A DNA stretch of 40,996 nucleotides from a virus. Below are positions 12,511-19,914 of this stretch, one piece after another. The notes under the pieces were generated by a model. That model was not told the DNA's origin. It did no database searches and saw nothing but the letters and a program-made list of their open reading frames with translations. A program made the translations under genes and the position numbers. The DNA is taken from the IMG/VR virus record IMGVR_UViG_3300031456_000012, positions 1 through 40,996 of that record. One strand, written 5' to 3'. How positions within the stretch are numbered: position 1 is the first letter of the stretch; every line of letters starts with the position of its first letter.

Positions 12511-13211
12511 GCGCGCTCTACGGTTTCACGCTAGCCGACTTTGGCATTTACGATCAAGAAAGCGTGCTAATCGAGCATTGCTTCCGAGACGAACGCAACG
12601 GCACGGCGATCCTGTCGAAGCCCGCGAACGACAATGAAGAGCCTGAATTCCGGCACCTCCTTGTCTGGCGCTGGAATTCCGAGCTCCCGATCCTTTACGT
12701 CATCATGCTCAATCCGAGCGTGGCGCGGGCCTTCGTTGACGACCAGACCATGAAGAAGGTCATTCAGTTCGCGCGGCAGAACGGCTTCGGAGGTGTCGCC
12801 GTCGCCAACCTCTCGGACTGGCGCTCAACCAATCAGACGGTCGCAAAGAAGCGCGGCTGGCCAAAGAGCCGCCACTGTTCGCCGATCATCCGCGCCTTCA
12901 TTGAGCACGTCCCGGCAGGCGAGCGGCGCACGATCCTGCTCGCATGGGGAAACGGCGGGCCGCCGCTTTCGGGCTGGCTGACGGGCCGCTCAAAGTCGCC
13001 GAACGCCCGTTTCGTCACGTTGGGCATAACCAAGCCGGGCAGGCCCGAACATCCTTGCATGATCGGCTATGACCGGCGGTTTCAGGAAGCGGCTTCCTCC
13101 AGCGATAGCCGATTGAAGCGCGAAGCGGCGAGACCTCTTGGGCTCGATCCGCAGGACGAAAGCGGCGGTGCCGGAACGGCAATCGCCCAACCCTTTGGGA
13201 AGTCATCATAA
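12507..13211 (+). CDS. DUF1643 family protein, 234 aa
   Basis: Recognised from LLVWRWNSELPILYVIMLNPSVARAFVDDQT at about 50-80, GVAVANLSDWRSTN, ILLAWGNGG, and VTLGITKPGRPEHPC. DUF1643 proteins are found in phages and mobile elements; their biochemical role is not established. The last 35 residues (REAARPLGLDP, AIAQPFGKSS) come from an antisense copy of the dispersed element and lie outside the DUF. It starts with GTG at 12507 (GTGA) and links to rusA by TAATG. Confidence 0.85.
   Translation: MSALYGFTLADFGIYDQESVLIEHCFRDERNGTAILSKPANDNEEPEFRHLLVWRWNSELPILYVIMLNPSVARAFVDDQTMKKVIQFARQNGFGGVAVANLSDWRSTNQTVAKKRGWPKSRHCSPIIRAFIEHVPAGERRTILLAWGNGGPPLSGWLTGRSKSPNARFVTLGITKPGRPEHPCMIGYDRRFQEAASSSDSRLKREAARPLGLDPQDESGGAGTAIAQPFGKSS
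13113..13188 (-). repeat. Dispersed structured element, copy 8
   Basis: Minus strand, from GGGCGAT at 13188, 23 nt from the stop of the DUF1643 gene. Hairpin 1 is TGCCG-TTC-CGGCA. Hairpin 2 has stem CCGC/GCGG. Then comes GAGCCCAAGAGGTCTC (13130-13145), identical to copy 6 in opposite orientation. Confidence 0.75.
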
Positions 13212-13603
13212 TGCCTCCCCACCCAACCACCCCACACGCGATCGCCATTGAGCTTCCGTTTCCGGCGAAGGTGCTGTGGCCGAACGGCCGGACGCGCTCG
13301 CACATGTTCCGTCACCGCGAGTTCAAGAAGCACAAAGACTGGGCCTACTGGGCGGTCAAAGCCATTCTCCCGCCGTGCTTTCATCCCGTGCTCGAGAAGC
13401 GCGTTTCCTGGTCGGCCACCTTCTACCCAAAGACGCGCAACGTGATCGACAAGGACAACGCCGCCGCGAGCCTCAAGAGCTTCCAGGATGGAATCGCCCT
13501 CGCGCTCGGCATCAACGACACCCTGTTCGACAACCCCACGATCCATTTCGCCGAGCCCTCAAAGCCGGCCAAGGTCGTGATCCTGATCGGGGAGGCGAGC
13601 TGA
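13211..13603 (+). CDS. rusA: RusA family Holliday junction resolvase
   Basis: 130 aa, a typical RusA length. The acidic catalytic pattern is visible: VIDKDNAAASLKSFQDGIA at 79-95 (D80, D82, D93) followed by GINDTLF (D103). The N-terminus has the FPAKVLWPNGRT start of the fold. RusA enzymes resolve Holliday junctions as dimers, completing recombination begun by ERF and NinB. The ATG at 13211 forms TAATG with the preceding stop. Confidence 0.9.
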   Translation: MPPHPTTPHAIAIELPFPAKVLWPNGRTRSHMFRHREFKKHKDWAYWAVKAILPPCFHPVLEKRVSWSATFYPKTRNVIDKDNAAASLKSFQDGIALALGINDTLFDNPTIHFAEPSKPAKVVILIGEAS

Positions 13604-13851
13604 TGTCCACAGGCCTCTTCGCAAATCAGACGCGCTCGCATCGCGGACCCGGTCGCAAAGCCATCGCCGGCCGCCGCTCGAACTACCACGTAGGCGCCCT
13701 GGACCGCTTCGCCGATCTCCTCGCCGAGCATGGACCGGACGACAAGGGCGGCGATGTTATGGCCTGCGCGGTCAAGCTGGGATGTTCCTACACCTACGCG
13801 AACGCGATGCTCCAGCGGATCAGGAAGAAGCTGGGATGGCAAGCGCGTTAG
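13603..13851 (+). CDS. Putative HTH protein, 82 aa
   Basis: Basic N-terminus (QTRSHRGPGRKAIAGRRSNYH) followed by a helical domain with VMACAVKLGCSYTYANAMLQRIRKKLGW, whose spacing suits a helix-turn-helix. ATG 13603 forms TGATG with the rusA stop. No family assigned; probably a small DNA-binding protein of the replication-recombination block. Confidence 0.7.
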   Translation: MSTGLFANQTRSHRGPGRKAIAGRRSNYHVGALDRFADLLAEHGPDDKGGDVMACAVKLGCSYTYANAMLQRIRKKLGWQAR

Positions 13852-14099
13852 CCTCCCCCGAAGAGCAAGCGATGGACGCTATCCGTCTCCGCACGTTCTG
13901 GCGCGGAGATGCCCCCATTGCGGCAAAGACGCTGGGGATAAGCTGCTCGCACCTGGTCAACCTCAAGAACGGCTCCGTCCCCATGACGAGCCGCACGGCC
14001 GCGCGGATTCTCGCCAAGGCCCGCGAAGAAGAATTGGCGCTGGCCGACAAGCTCGAGCGTGAGCTGAACGCCCATTGGCTGAAGGACGGTGAGCTGTGA
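13836..14099 (+). CDS. Putative Cro/C1-type HTH protein, 87 aa
   Basis: Contains DAPIAAKTLGISCSHLVNLKNGSVPMTSRTAARIL at about 24-58, a plausible helix-turn-helix with an N-G turn typical of Cro/C1-type domains, then a charged helix. ATG 13836 overlaps the upstream gene by 16 nt; the longer frame to 13782 is a shadow. May be a second regulator in the early operon. Confidence 0.7.
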   Translation: MASALASPEEQAMDAIRLRTFWRGDAPIAAKTLGISCSHLVNLKNGSVPMTSRTAARILAKAREEELALADKLERELNAHWLKDGEL

Positions 14100-14557
14100 G
14101 CGCTGACAGAGAAAAATTGCTCGACCTGATCGATCAGGTGAAACTCGTCGCGTGTGATGGCCAAGGGCCAAAGGGGTTGGTCTATTTCATCATGTGCACC
14201 GACAGCCGGCGGTGTAAAATAGGCTTCACGACGGGCAAGGTCGAAAAGCGGCTTGCGAGCCTTCAAACGGGATCGGCGAGCCAACTGGCAGCCGTACTCA
14301 TGCACCCCGGCACCATAGAGAGCGAGCGCCGACTACACGAAAAGTTTGCAAGCAGTAGGATTCACGGAGAGTGGTTCGAGCTAACTGACGAACTGCGCGC
14401 CTACATGGTCGCAGCCCTTTGGGCGATGTCTGAGATCACCTTGAAGGGTGGCGGCAAACTCCAGCATTGGATGGTGAAGGGCCTCGAACTCTCGCTCGAT
14501 CACTTGGAAGCCCTGCCAGAAAGTCTGATCGAACTCTTAGAGGCCGAACCGACATGA
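14096..14557 (+). CDS. GIY-YIG (T5orf172/MUG113-type) protein
   Basis: 153 aa with the T5orf172-type GIY-YIG layout: GLVYFIMC at 27-34, RCKIGFTTGKVEKRLASLQTGS at 39-60, E77 in ESERRLHEKF, and GEWFEL at 91-96. Members of this nuclease family are common in phages and may act on foreign or host DNA or as homing-type endonucleases. No flanking intron or duplicated sequence is seen, so homing is not indicated. GTG 14096 overlaps the upstream stop. Confidence 0.85.
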   Translation: MSADREKLLDLIDQVKLVACDGQGPKGLVYFIMCTDSRRCKIGFTTGKVEKRLASLQTGSASQLAAVLMHPGTIESERRLHEKFASSRIHGEWFELTDELRAYMVAALWAMSEITLKGGGKLQHWMVKGLELSLDHLEALPESLIELLEAEPT

Positions 14558-15246
14558 TCGCGGCCTCCACCATAGATGCTATGATCGACGCCGGCGCCTC
14601 CGCGCAGGTCATCGCCGCCGCGTGGAAAGCCGAGATCGCCCAGCAAGAGATGGCCACGGCTGAGCGGAGAGCTAACGACCGCGAGCGTCAGCGTCGTCAC
14701 AGAGTGTCACGCGATGTCACAGTGACAAACGCGGAATCCGCAGACATCGGCGGGGTTTCCCCCCATGAAGTAAATAATCTTCCCCCCCATCCGGAACCCC
14801 AACCAGCTAAAGCTGGTAGCCCCTTAGCTCGCGGTGCCCGTCTTCCCGACGACTTTTCGCTTCCCGACGACTGGCGAGCTTGGGCTACGGCCGAACGGAA
14901 ATGGGATCGATCGGCAATCGAGGCTGAGGCCGCGAGCTTCGCCGACTTCTGGCACGCCAAGCCCGGCAAGGACGGGCGAAAGCTGGACTGGTTGGCGACG
15001 TGGCGGAATTGGGTTCGCAATTCCCGCCGGCCCAATGGAAACTCGAACGGTTCTCGGCCCATGAACGCCGACGAAATCCGCTCCTCTATCCGCTACGCCG
15101 AAGATCACGACGACCCGGACCGAGCGGCCGATCTCAAGCGCCAGCTCGCCGACCTGCTCGGTAAGTCGCGTGATCCCAAAATCGCCCAGCTAATCCAAGG
15201 CGCCGTGAAGCAATTGAAACCACCCGATCAGCGACGACATGCGTAG
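14554..15246 (+). CDS. Phage replication protein (O/DnaT-like), 230 aa
   Basis: The N-terminal part is helical (AASTIDAMIDAGASAQVIAA) and very basic at 45-60 (ERRANDRERQRRHRV). The C-terminal half contains LPDDWRAWATAERKW and FADFWHAKPGKDGRKLDWLATWRNWVRNS, a segment typical of replication initiator or helicase-loader proteins of temperate phages. The middle of the gene holds GTCAC iterons and a palindrome, as in phages whose origin lies inside the initiator gene. ATG 14554 overlaps the previous stop. No helicase gene accompanies it, so host DnaB is presumably recruited. Confidence 0.75.
   Translation: MIAASTIDAMIDAGASAQVIAAAWKAEIAQQEMATAERRANDRERQRRHRVSRDVTVTNAESADIGGVSPHEVNNLPPHPEPQPAKAGSPLARGARLPDDFSLPDDWRAWATAERKWDRSAIEAEAASFADFWHAKPGKDGRKLDWLATWRNWVRNSRRPNGNSNGSRPMNADEIRSSIRYAEDHDDPDRAADLKRQLADLLGKSRDPKIAQLIQGAVKQLKPPDQRRHA
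14696..14726. other. Iteron-like repeats, candidate replication origin
   Basis: GTCAC occurs at 14696, 14706 and 14716, exactly 10 bp apart (one helical turn), followed by the inverted GTGAC at 14722, so that 14715-14727 reads TGTCACAGTGACA. Fifty bases on is an A/T-rich patch (TAAATAATCT, 14771-14780) within very GC-rich DNA. All lie inside the replication gene. Confidence 0.5.
14802..14817. repeat. Perfect palindrome in replication gene
   Basis: ACCAGCT-AA-AGCTGGT, a 7-bp perfect inverted repeat with a 2-base centre, about 85 bp downstream of the iterons. It may be part of the origin or a small hairpin in the mRNA. Confidence 0.5.
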
Positions 15247-15285
15247 CTAAGTCATTGAACATCCATATCAACCGGGAGTGAGCGA

Positions 15286-15825
15286 ATGGCGGGGATCAAG
15301 GGCGGGGCAAAACGCAAGGTAGCGGGGCCTTTGCAGCAATACACCGATCAGCAAGCCGCGCTGGACGCCCAGCAGCAGCCCGTGAACGATTTCGCGGCAC
15401 AGCACGGGGATTATGCTCGGCACCTGCGCTTCATCCGCAACCGTGGCGGAACGGCCGTGGCCCGCTGGACGCGCGACGGTCTGCTGTCCGAGACCCAGCA
15501 GGCGGCGATCCTCCATTGCCAGACGCTATGGAACCGGATCGATCGCGGCCCGCGCCTGATCGCCAACCTGGACCGCACAGTGTTCGGCTGCAACGGCGAC
15601 GGGCATCCGCGCGAGGTCGAGGCGCGATCAGATCTACACCGGATCAAGGCCGGCTTCCCGCTGCCGTTTTGGGATGTATTCGAGAACGTCTGTAGGCACG
15701 ATGAGCCCGCCGGGACAGCCGGGTCTCGACTCGCCAATGATAATCGCTCGGCTTCATCGGCGGCGAGGATTGTGGTATGTCTCATCGCGGACACCGTCTA
15801 CATGCGGGAAAGGTTGAGCTACTAG
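15286..15825 (+). CDS. Hypothetical protein at end of early operon, 179 aa
   Basis: Unknown function, largely helical. Features include LQQYTDQQAALDAQQQPV, a Trp/Arg-rich middle, and a C-terminal segment FWDVFENVCRHDEPAGTAGSRLANDNRSASSAARIVVCLIADTVYM. The position, last full-sized gene before the late region and before a hairpin terminator, is where many phages carry the late-gene antiterminator (Q), but no sequence evidence for that role is visible. ATG 15286 follows GGGAGT. Confidence 0.7.
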   Translation: MAGIKGGAKRKVAGPLQQYTDQQAALDAQQQPVNDFAAQHGDYARHLRFIRNRGGTAVARWTRDGLLSETQQAAILHCQTLWNRIDRGPRLIANLDRTVFGCNGDGHPREVEARSDLHRIKAGFPLPFWDVFENVCRHDEPAGTAGSRLANDNRSASSAARIVVCLIADTVYMRERLSY

Positions 15826-15826
15826 G

Positions 15827-16000
15827 ATGGAATCGGCACAGGCTGGCGCCGCCCAAAAGCAGGCCATTATGCTGGCGATGGGCGTCTCGTCGATTATGGA
15901 GGTCCCGCGCTTTGAGGATTTGCGCTGCCGCTGTTGCGGGCAACCGCTGCCGCGAAGCAGCGGACGGGTGCCACAAAGAGCAGTTGACCCCGCGCCCTAA
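15827..16000 (+). CDS. Small Cys-containing protein, 57 aa
   Basis: A gene starting one base after the TAG of the previous gene and ending TAA at 16000. Residues 33-37 read CRCC within DLRCRCCGQPLP, a knuckle-like motif; the N-terminus (QAIMLAMGVSSIMEVPRF) is helical. Translation is presumably coupled to the gene before. Function unknown. Confidence 0.6.
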   Translation: MESAQAGAAQKQAIMLAMGVSSIMEVPRFEDLRCRCCGQPLPRSSGRVPQRAVDPAP

Positions 16001-16029
16001 ACATGCCAAACCCGTCATAAGTTGAATTG

Positions 16030-16058
16030 CGCCCGCGCCGAAAGGTTCGCGGGCGTTT
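16030..16058 (+). terminator. Hairpin terminator at early/late boundary
   Basis: CGCCCGCG (16030-16037) pairs perfectly with CGCGGGCG (16048-16055) across a 10-base loop and is followed by TTT. It separates the right early operon from the late genes, a natural point for antitermination control. The remaining DNA to 16198 shows no gene and no convincing promoter. Confidence 0.65.
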
Positions 16059-16198
16059 CCGATTCCGCGTCGGCCCCTCCCCATAGGCCAGCCCGGACCC
16101 GCCGCCGATCATCCGAACTCGACACGCTCGCCACACCCCTTTCGGCAGAGACGGGTCGGCGCTGTTTGGCGGCGGGACATATCCAAGGAGCCCAGCCC

Positions 16199-16342
16199 AT
16201 GCAAGTCAGCTTCGCGCTCATCCTCCTCGTTTTCGCGTTCGTCCTGTTTGTGATCGCCGCGCTTCCTGTCGCCTCCAGGTTCAACCTCATCGCTGCCGGC
16301 CTTGCCTGCGCGACACTGTCGGTATTGCTCGGCAACCTCTGA
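16199..16342 (+). CDS. Small two-helix membrane protein, 47 aa
   Basis: Almost wholly hydrophobic: VSFALILLVFAFVLFVIAAL (first membrane helix), a short RFN turn, then LIAAGLACATLSVLLG. AAGGAG lies 8 bases before ATG 16199. The upstream part of the frame (from 16022) is not coding-like. A similar short protein precedes late genes in other alphaproteobacterial phages; role unknown. Confidence 0.75.
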   Translation: MQVSFALILLVFAFVLFVIAALPVASRFNLIAAGLACATLSVLLGNL

Positions 16343-16371
16343 CCACCCCTCTCGTCGGATAGGAACCCCCG

Positions 16372-17106
16372 ATGGCTGATAATCGCCCTTACGTCCGCAG
16401 TCGTGGCCGCGTTGCCGTTGATGGTGACGGTGACGCGCTAGGCACGACCGCCAACCCCGTCGTGACCAGCACGCCCTCAGGCTCGGGCGGCGTTACCGAA
16501 GTCACCGAAGACGCGGCGAGCACGCCCAACCCCATCGGCTCGATGCTCATGGCCCGCCGTCGTGATGCCATCCTCGCCACGGAAGTCTCGGCGGAGAGCG
16601 ACAACATCGCGGTCAATGCGGATGCCTATGGGCAGCTTCGCACGATAGCCGGTTCGCCTGTCGATGTCATCACGCTCACGCCCACGGTGCTGAACGCGGA
16701 CGCCTACGATGCTGGCGATACGGTATTCGACGCGACTGTCATCACCAACGCCGTCCGCGTGATCGGCGGGGCAACAATGCTTCAGAGCGTCGTGGTCGCC
16801 GACAAGGACGATCAGAAGGCGCAGCTCAGGTTGGTGTTTTTCGATGCTACGGTCACATTCGGCACGGCCGACGCGGCGCCGAGCCTTTCGGATGCGGATA
16901 GCTTGAAGTGCTTGGGCTCGGTCGAAGTACTGGCCGCCGACTATATCGACTTTGGCGGGGTTAGCGTCGCGACGGTCAAGGCCATCGGGCTGTTGCTCGA
17001 AGCCACCGCCGCTTCACGAGACCTCTACGTCGCGGCCATGACCTCCGGCACACCAACCTACACCACGGGCGGGCTTCAGCTTCGCTTCGGCTTCCTGCAA
17101 GCGTAA
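16372..17106 (+). CDS. Putative virion protein, 244 aa
   Basis: Beta-rich protein with long Thr/Val/Asp stretches (VDVITLTPTVLNADAYDAGD, TVFDATVITNAVRVIGGA, LRLVFFDATVTFG). This pattern is common in phage structural proteins lying near the terminase in alphaproteobacterial podoviruses. No enzymatic motif. It is linked to the next gene by TAATG. Probably a head- or tail-fibre component; the specific role is not known. Confidence 0.7.
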   Translation: MADNRPYVRSRGRVAVDGDGDALGTTANPVVTSTPSGSGGVTEVTEDAASTPNPIGSMLMARRRDAILATEVSAESDNIAVNADAYGQLRTIAGSPVDVITLTPTVLNADAYDAGDTVFDATVITNAVRVIGGATMLQSVVVADKDDQKAQLRLVFFDATVTFGTADAAPSLSDADSLKCLGSVEVLAADYIDFGGVSVATVKAIGLLLEATAASRDLYVAAMTSGTPTYTTGGLQLRFGFLQA

Positions 17107-17807
17107 TGCTGCTCGGGCTCTCACCCATCGCACAAGCCGCGACATGGGGAAGTGGGGTAGTTCTTCCCCCCGCCCCGACCTTCGTCTCCGCCACGCCCTA
17201 TGTGACGGGCACGTCAGACGCGACGACATGGACTCCGTTCACCGGGCTCGACATGTCCGATTGCGCGATGGCGATTGTCGTCATCGCCAAGGATGGGACC
17301 GGCAACGGGGAAATTACGGTCGCCGCAGGTTCGACGGCTGGCTGGACCGCCTTTGGGACGACGCAAACCAGTACGGCTGCCGTTGCGAGCCGGCTCTTCT
17401 ACCGACTCGCGCCAACGAGCAGTGAAACACTCGTGATCGATTGGGGGTCGGGCAGCGAGACTCAGCAAGGATCGTGCATCATGGTCCGCCTGAACGGGGC
17501 GGACACTATATCGTCGGCCGGCGTGGCTACCGGCAGCAGCATTGACGCAAATCCACCCAGCAGGAACTCTGGCACCGTCAGGAACTACCTCTGGCTCGCC
17601 GGCGCGGCGTGGGACGCGATCATAACCCCGAGCGCGGGTCCGTCCACCTACGACAATTTCACGGTGCAGGCCGCGAGCGGCGCCAATGGGGCGTCCTGCG
17701 CCATCGCGACCAAGTCAATCGATGCAAGCCAGACCGAAGACCCCGGCGCGTTCACGTCTGACACCGAGCAATGGGTAGCGTGGACCATCCCCGTCTACAA
17801 AGCATAG
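17106..17807 (+). CDS. Putative virion (fibre-like) protein, 233 aa
   Basis: Gly/Ser/Thr-rich beta protein (VSATPYVTGTSDATTWTPFT, ITVAAGSTAGWTAFGTTQTS) resembling structural proteins with a jelly-roll or fibre domain. The first 12 residues (MLLGLSPIAQAA) look like a short signal peptide, unusual for a virion protein, so a secreted role cannot be excluded. ATG 17106 overlaps the preceding TAA. Confidence 0.65.
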   Translation: MLLGLSPIAQAATWGSGVVLPPAPTFVSATPYVTGTSDATTWTPFTGLDMSDCAMAIVVIAKDGTGNGEITVAAGSTAGWTAFGTTQTSTAAVASRLFYRLAPTSSETLVIDWGSGSETQQGSCIMVRLNGADTISSAGVATGSSIDANPPSRNSGTVRNYLWLAGAAWDAIITPSAGPSTYDNFTVQAASGANGASCAIATKSIDASQTEDPGAFTSDTEQWVAWTIPVYKA

Positions 17808-17815
17808 GACAGCCA

Positions 17816-18172
17816 ATGGCCGCAACCAACCTCACCCGCGCCGATCTGGATGCTCTGGCGGCTTCGGACGGCCTCACCGCGTGGGATATATACGCAATCG
17901 AGGACGAAGGCGGGCGCCTTGCCGTCGCCAACAGCACTTCGACCTATGGCGCCATGGCGATCATCGCCGCGAACGGCGACCTGGACGTTTCGGGCGTCTA
18001 CAAGGTGGACGGGCTCAGGGTGGTCAAGGAGCGCAAGCCGGGCTGGGGCGGTTGCACCGGCTTTTCGTCGCGCGCGGGCTTCGAGACCACCAACGTCACG
18101 CTCCCCAATCTGGCGAAGCATGTGAAGGCACTGCTCGACGATCTCACCGCGCACGGCCTGATCGGCTCCTGA
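17816..18172 (+). CDS. Putative tail/fibre-associated protein, 118 aa
   Basis: The N-terminal LTRADLDALAASDGLTAWDIYAIEDEGGRLAVA segment is the kind of repeat seen in phage stalk and baseplate-associated proteins; the rest is unassigned. ATG 17816 follows GGACAG by three bases; the longer frame to 17771 overlaps the previous gene. Nine bases separate it from the previous stop, and it precedes the terminase genes. Confidence 0.7.
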   Translation: MAATNLTRADLDALAASDGLTAWDIYAIEDEGGRLAVANSTSTYGAMAIIAANGDLDVSGVYKVDGLRVVKERKPGWGGCTGFSSRAGFETTNVTLPNLAKHVKALLDDLTAHGLIGS

Positions 18173-18209
18173 TCCCGCCCGATAACACCCTAACCCAAGG
18201 ACAGCATAG

Positions 18210-18632
18210 ATGGCCCCACCGCTTCCATATGACGCGGCGATAGGCGACATCATCTGCGATCACCTCGCCAACGGTGAGAGCCTGAAAGTGATCTGCGCGG
18301 GCGACGACAGCATTCCATGCGAGGCGACGGTTTATCGTTGGCTGAGGGCGAACGAAGCCTTCAGCGAGCAGTACGCCCGCGCGCGCAAAGATTGGGCTGA
18401 CGCGCAGATCGAGCGTATTCAGGAGCTTGCCAGGGACGACAAGCGCGGCGCCGATCACAAGCGGATCGAGATCGACACGCTCAAATGGTCGATGGGCAAA
18501 ATGAATGGCAAGTACAGCGACAAGCTCAAGCACGTCGGCGGCGACGAGGGCGATTCTCCCATCGAGCACAAGGTCACAGGTTTCGAGTGGACGGTCGTTC
18601 ATCCCGAAACGGGGGATCGCGGCGAAGTTTGA
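18210..18632 (+). CDS. terS: Terminase small subunit
   Basis: 140 aa. N-terminal DNA-binding helices (AAIGDIICDHLANGESLKVI, ATVYRWLRANEAFSEQYARAR) are followed by HKRIEIDTLKWSMGKMNGKYSDKLKHVG, the oligomerisation segment characteristic of small terminase subunits. It recognises phage DNA and hands it to TerL for packaging. The stop TGA at 18630 falls within the 5' part of the TerL frame. Confidence 0.9.
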   Translation: MAPPLPYDAAIGDIICDHLANGESLKVICAGDDSIPCEATVYRWLRANEAFSEQYARARKDWADAQIERIQELARDDKRGADHKRIEIDTLKWSMGKMNGKYSDKLKHVGGDEGDSPIEHKVTGFEWTVVHPETGDRGEV

Positions 18633-19914
18633 ACCCCTGCTCCTGCCTGCGCGCTACAAGGGGCTGCACGGCGGGCGCGGATCGGGCAAGTCCCATGTGT
18701 TCGCGGAATTGCTCGTCGCGACCTGCCTGAGGCGCCCAACGCGCGCTGTTGGCGTTCGCGAGGTCCAGAAGTCGCTCGACCAGTCTGTCAAGCTGCTCAT
18801 TGAGGACAAGATCAGGGCGATGGGCGTCGAAAGCTCATTTCGCATATTGAACACGCACATTGAGACGCCGGGCGGCGGGCGCATCATCTTCCAGGGGATG
18901 CAGAACCACACGGCGGAGAGCATCAAGTCGCTTGAGGGATATAATATCGCGTGGTGCGAGGAGGCGCAGTCGATCAGCCAGCGCAGCCTTGACCTGCTTC
19001 GCCCGACGATCCGCGCCGAAGGTTCGGAAATGTGGTTCAGCTGGAACCCGAACAAGCCGAGCGATCCGGTCGATGTGCTGTTGAGGGGCGATCAGCCGCC
19101 ACAGAACGCCATCGTCATCGAAGCGAACTACATGGACAACCCATGGTTCCCGCCAGAGCTTCGCGACGACATGGAGGACGACAGGCGGCGCGATCCTGAG
19201 AAATACGCCCATGTTTGGGGCGGGGCCTACTCGCTCAACTCTGAGGCGCGGGTGTTCAAGAATTGGCGAGTTGAGGAGTTCGAGACGCCGACTGATGCCG
19301 TTCACAGGTTCGGCGCGGACTGGGGCTTCGCATCCGATCCGACCACATTGGTCCGGTGTCATGTCGATGGTCGCAATCTCTATGTCGATCGGGAAGCGTG
19401 GAAGGTCGGGTGCGAGATAGACGAGACGCCCTACCTGTTTGCCGGCGACACCAAGCCTGAGTTCTGGCCGAAGGATGAGGAATGGCGCAATCGGCACCGG
19501 CACGTCGGCATTGAGGGTGCAACTAAGTGGCTGATCCGGGCAGACTCGGCGAGACCTGAGACGGTTAGCTACATGAAGCGCCGGGGCTTTCGGATCATCG
19601 GGGCATTGAAAGGGACCGGCTCACTTGAGGATGGCGTTGAGTTTCTCCGCTCGTTCGACATCATCGTGCATCCGCGCTGCACAAGGGTTGAGAGCGAGTT
19701 GACCCTGTACGCCTACAAGACGGACCCGCAGACCAGCGAGATATTGCCGGCGCTGGAAGACAAGAACAACCACATGATCGACGCCCTCCGCTATGCGCTG
19801 GAGGAGCTGAGAAGGTCTGGCCACAAGCCCAAGGCGCCGAAGGAAAAAGGCCCGCGCGACAAATGGGCCAAGGCGTTCGACAAGGAAGAGGAGGATTCAT
19901 GGCGGACAGCTTGA
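18505..19914 (+). CDS. terL: Terminase large subunit
   Basis: Packaging ATPase-nuclease. Walker A GGRGSGKS at 56-63, Walker B-like NIAWCEEAQ at about 147-155, and the RNase H-like nuclease with GADWGF (D272) and a closing NNHMIDALRYAL. Homology appears to begin near residue 38 (AAKFEPLLLPARYKG). The only canonical in-frame start is ATG 18505, deep inside terS, giving a Ser/Thr-rich leader that looks like out-of-frame sequence. The true start may be non-canonical, or reached by a +1 shift at GTT TGA (18627-18632). Confidence 0.9.
   Translation: MASTATSSSTSAATRAILPSSTRSQVSSGRSFIPKRGIAAKFEPLLLPARYKGLHGGRGSGKSHVFAELLVATCLRRPTRAVGVREVQKSLDQSVKLLIEDKIRAMGVESSFRILNTHIETPGGGRIIFQGMQNHTAESIKSLEGYNIAWCEEAQSISQRSLDLLRPTIRAEGSEMWFSWNPNKPSDPVDVLLRGDQPPQNAIVIEANYMDNPWFPPELRDDMEDDRRRDPEKYAHVWGGAYSLNSEARVFKNWRVEEFETPTDAVHRFGADWGFASDPTTLVRCHVDGRNLYVDREAWKVGCEIDETPYLFAGDTKPEFWPKDEEWRNRHRHVGIEGATKWLIRADSARPETVSYMKRRGFRIIGALKGTGSLEDGVEFLRSFDIIVHPRCTRVESELTLYAYKTDPQTSEILPALEDKNNHMIDALRYALEELRRSGHKPKAPKEKGPRDKWAKAFDKEEEDSWRTA

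Noticed and set aside
3666-13188. Dispersed elements interpreted as integron attC sites
   Set aside because: No GTTRRRY/RYYYAAC core sites and no integron-type integrase extension; the genome's integrase is a phage type with its own attP.
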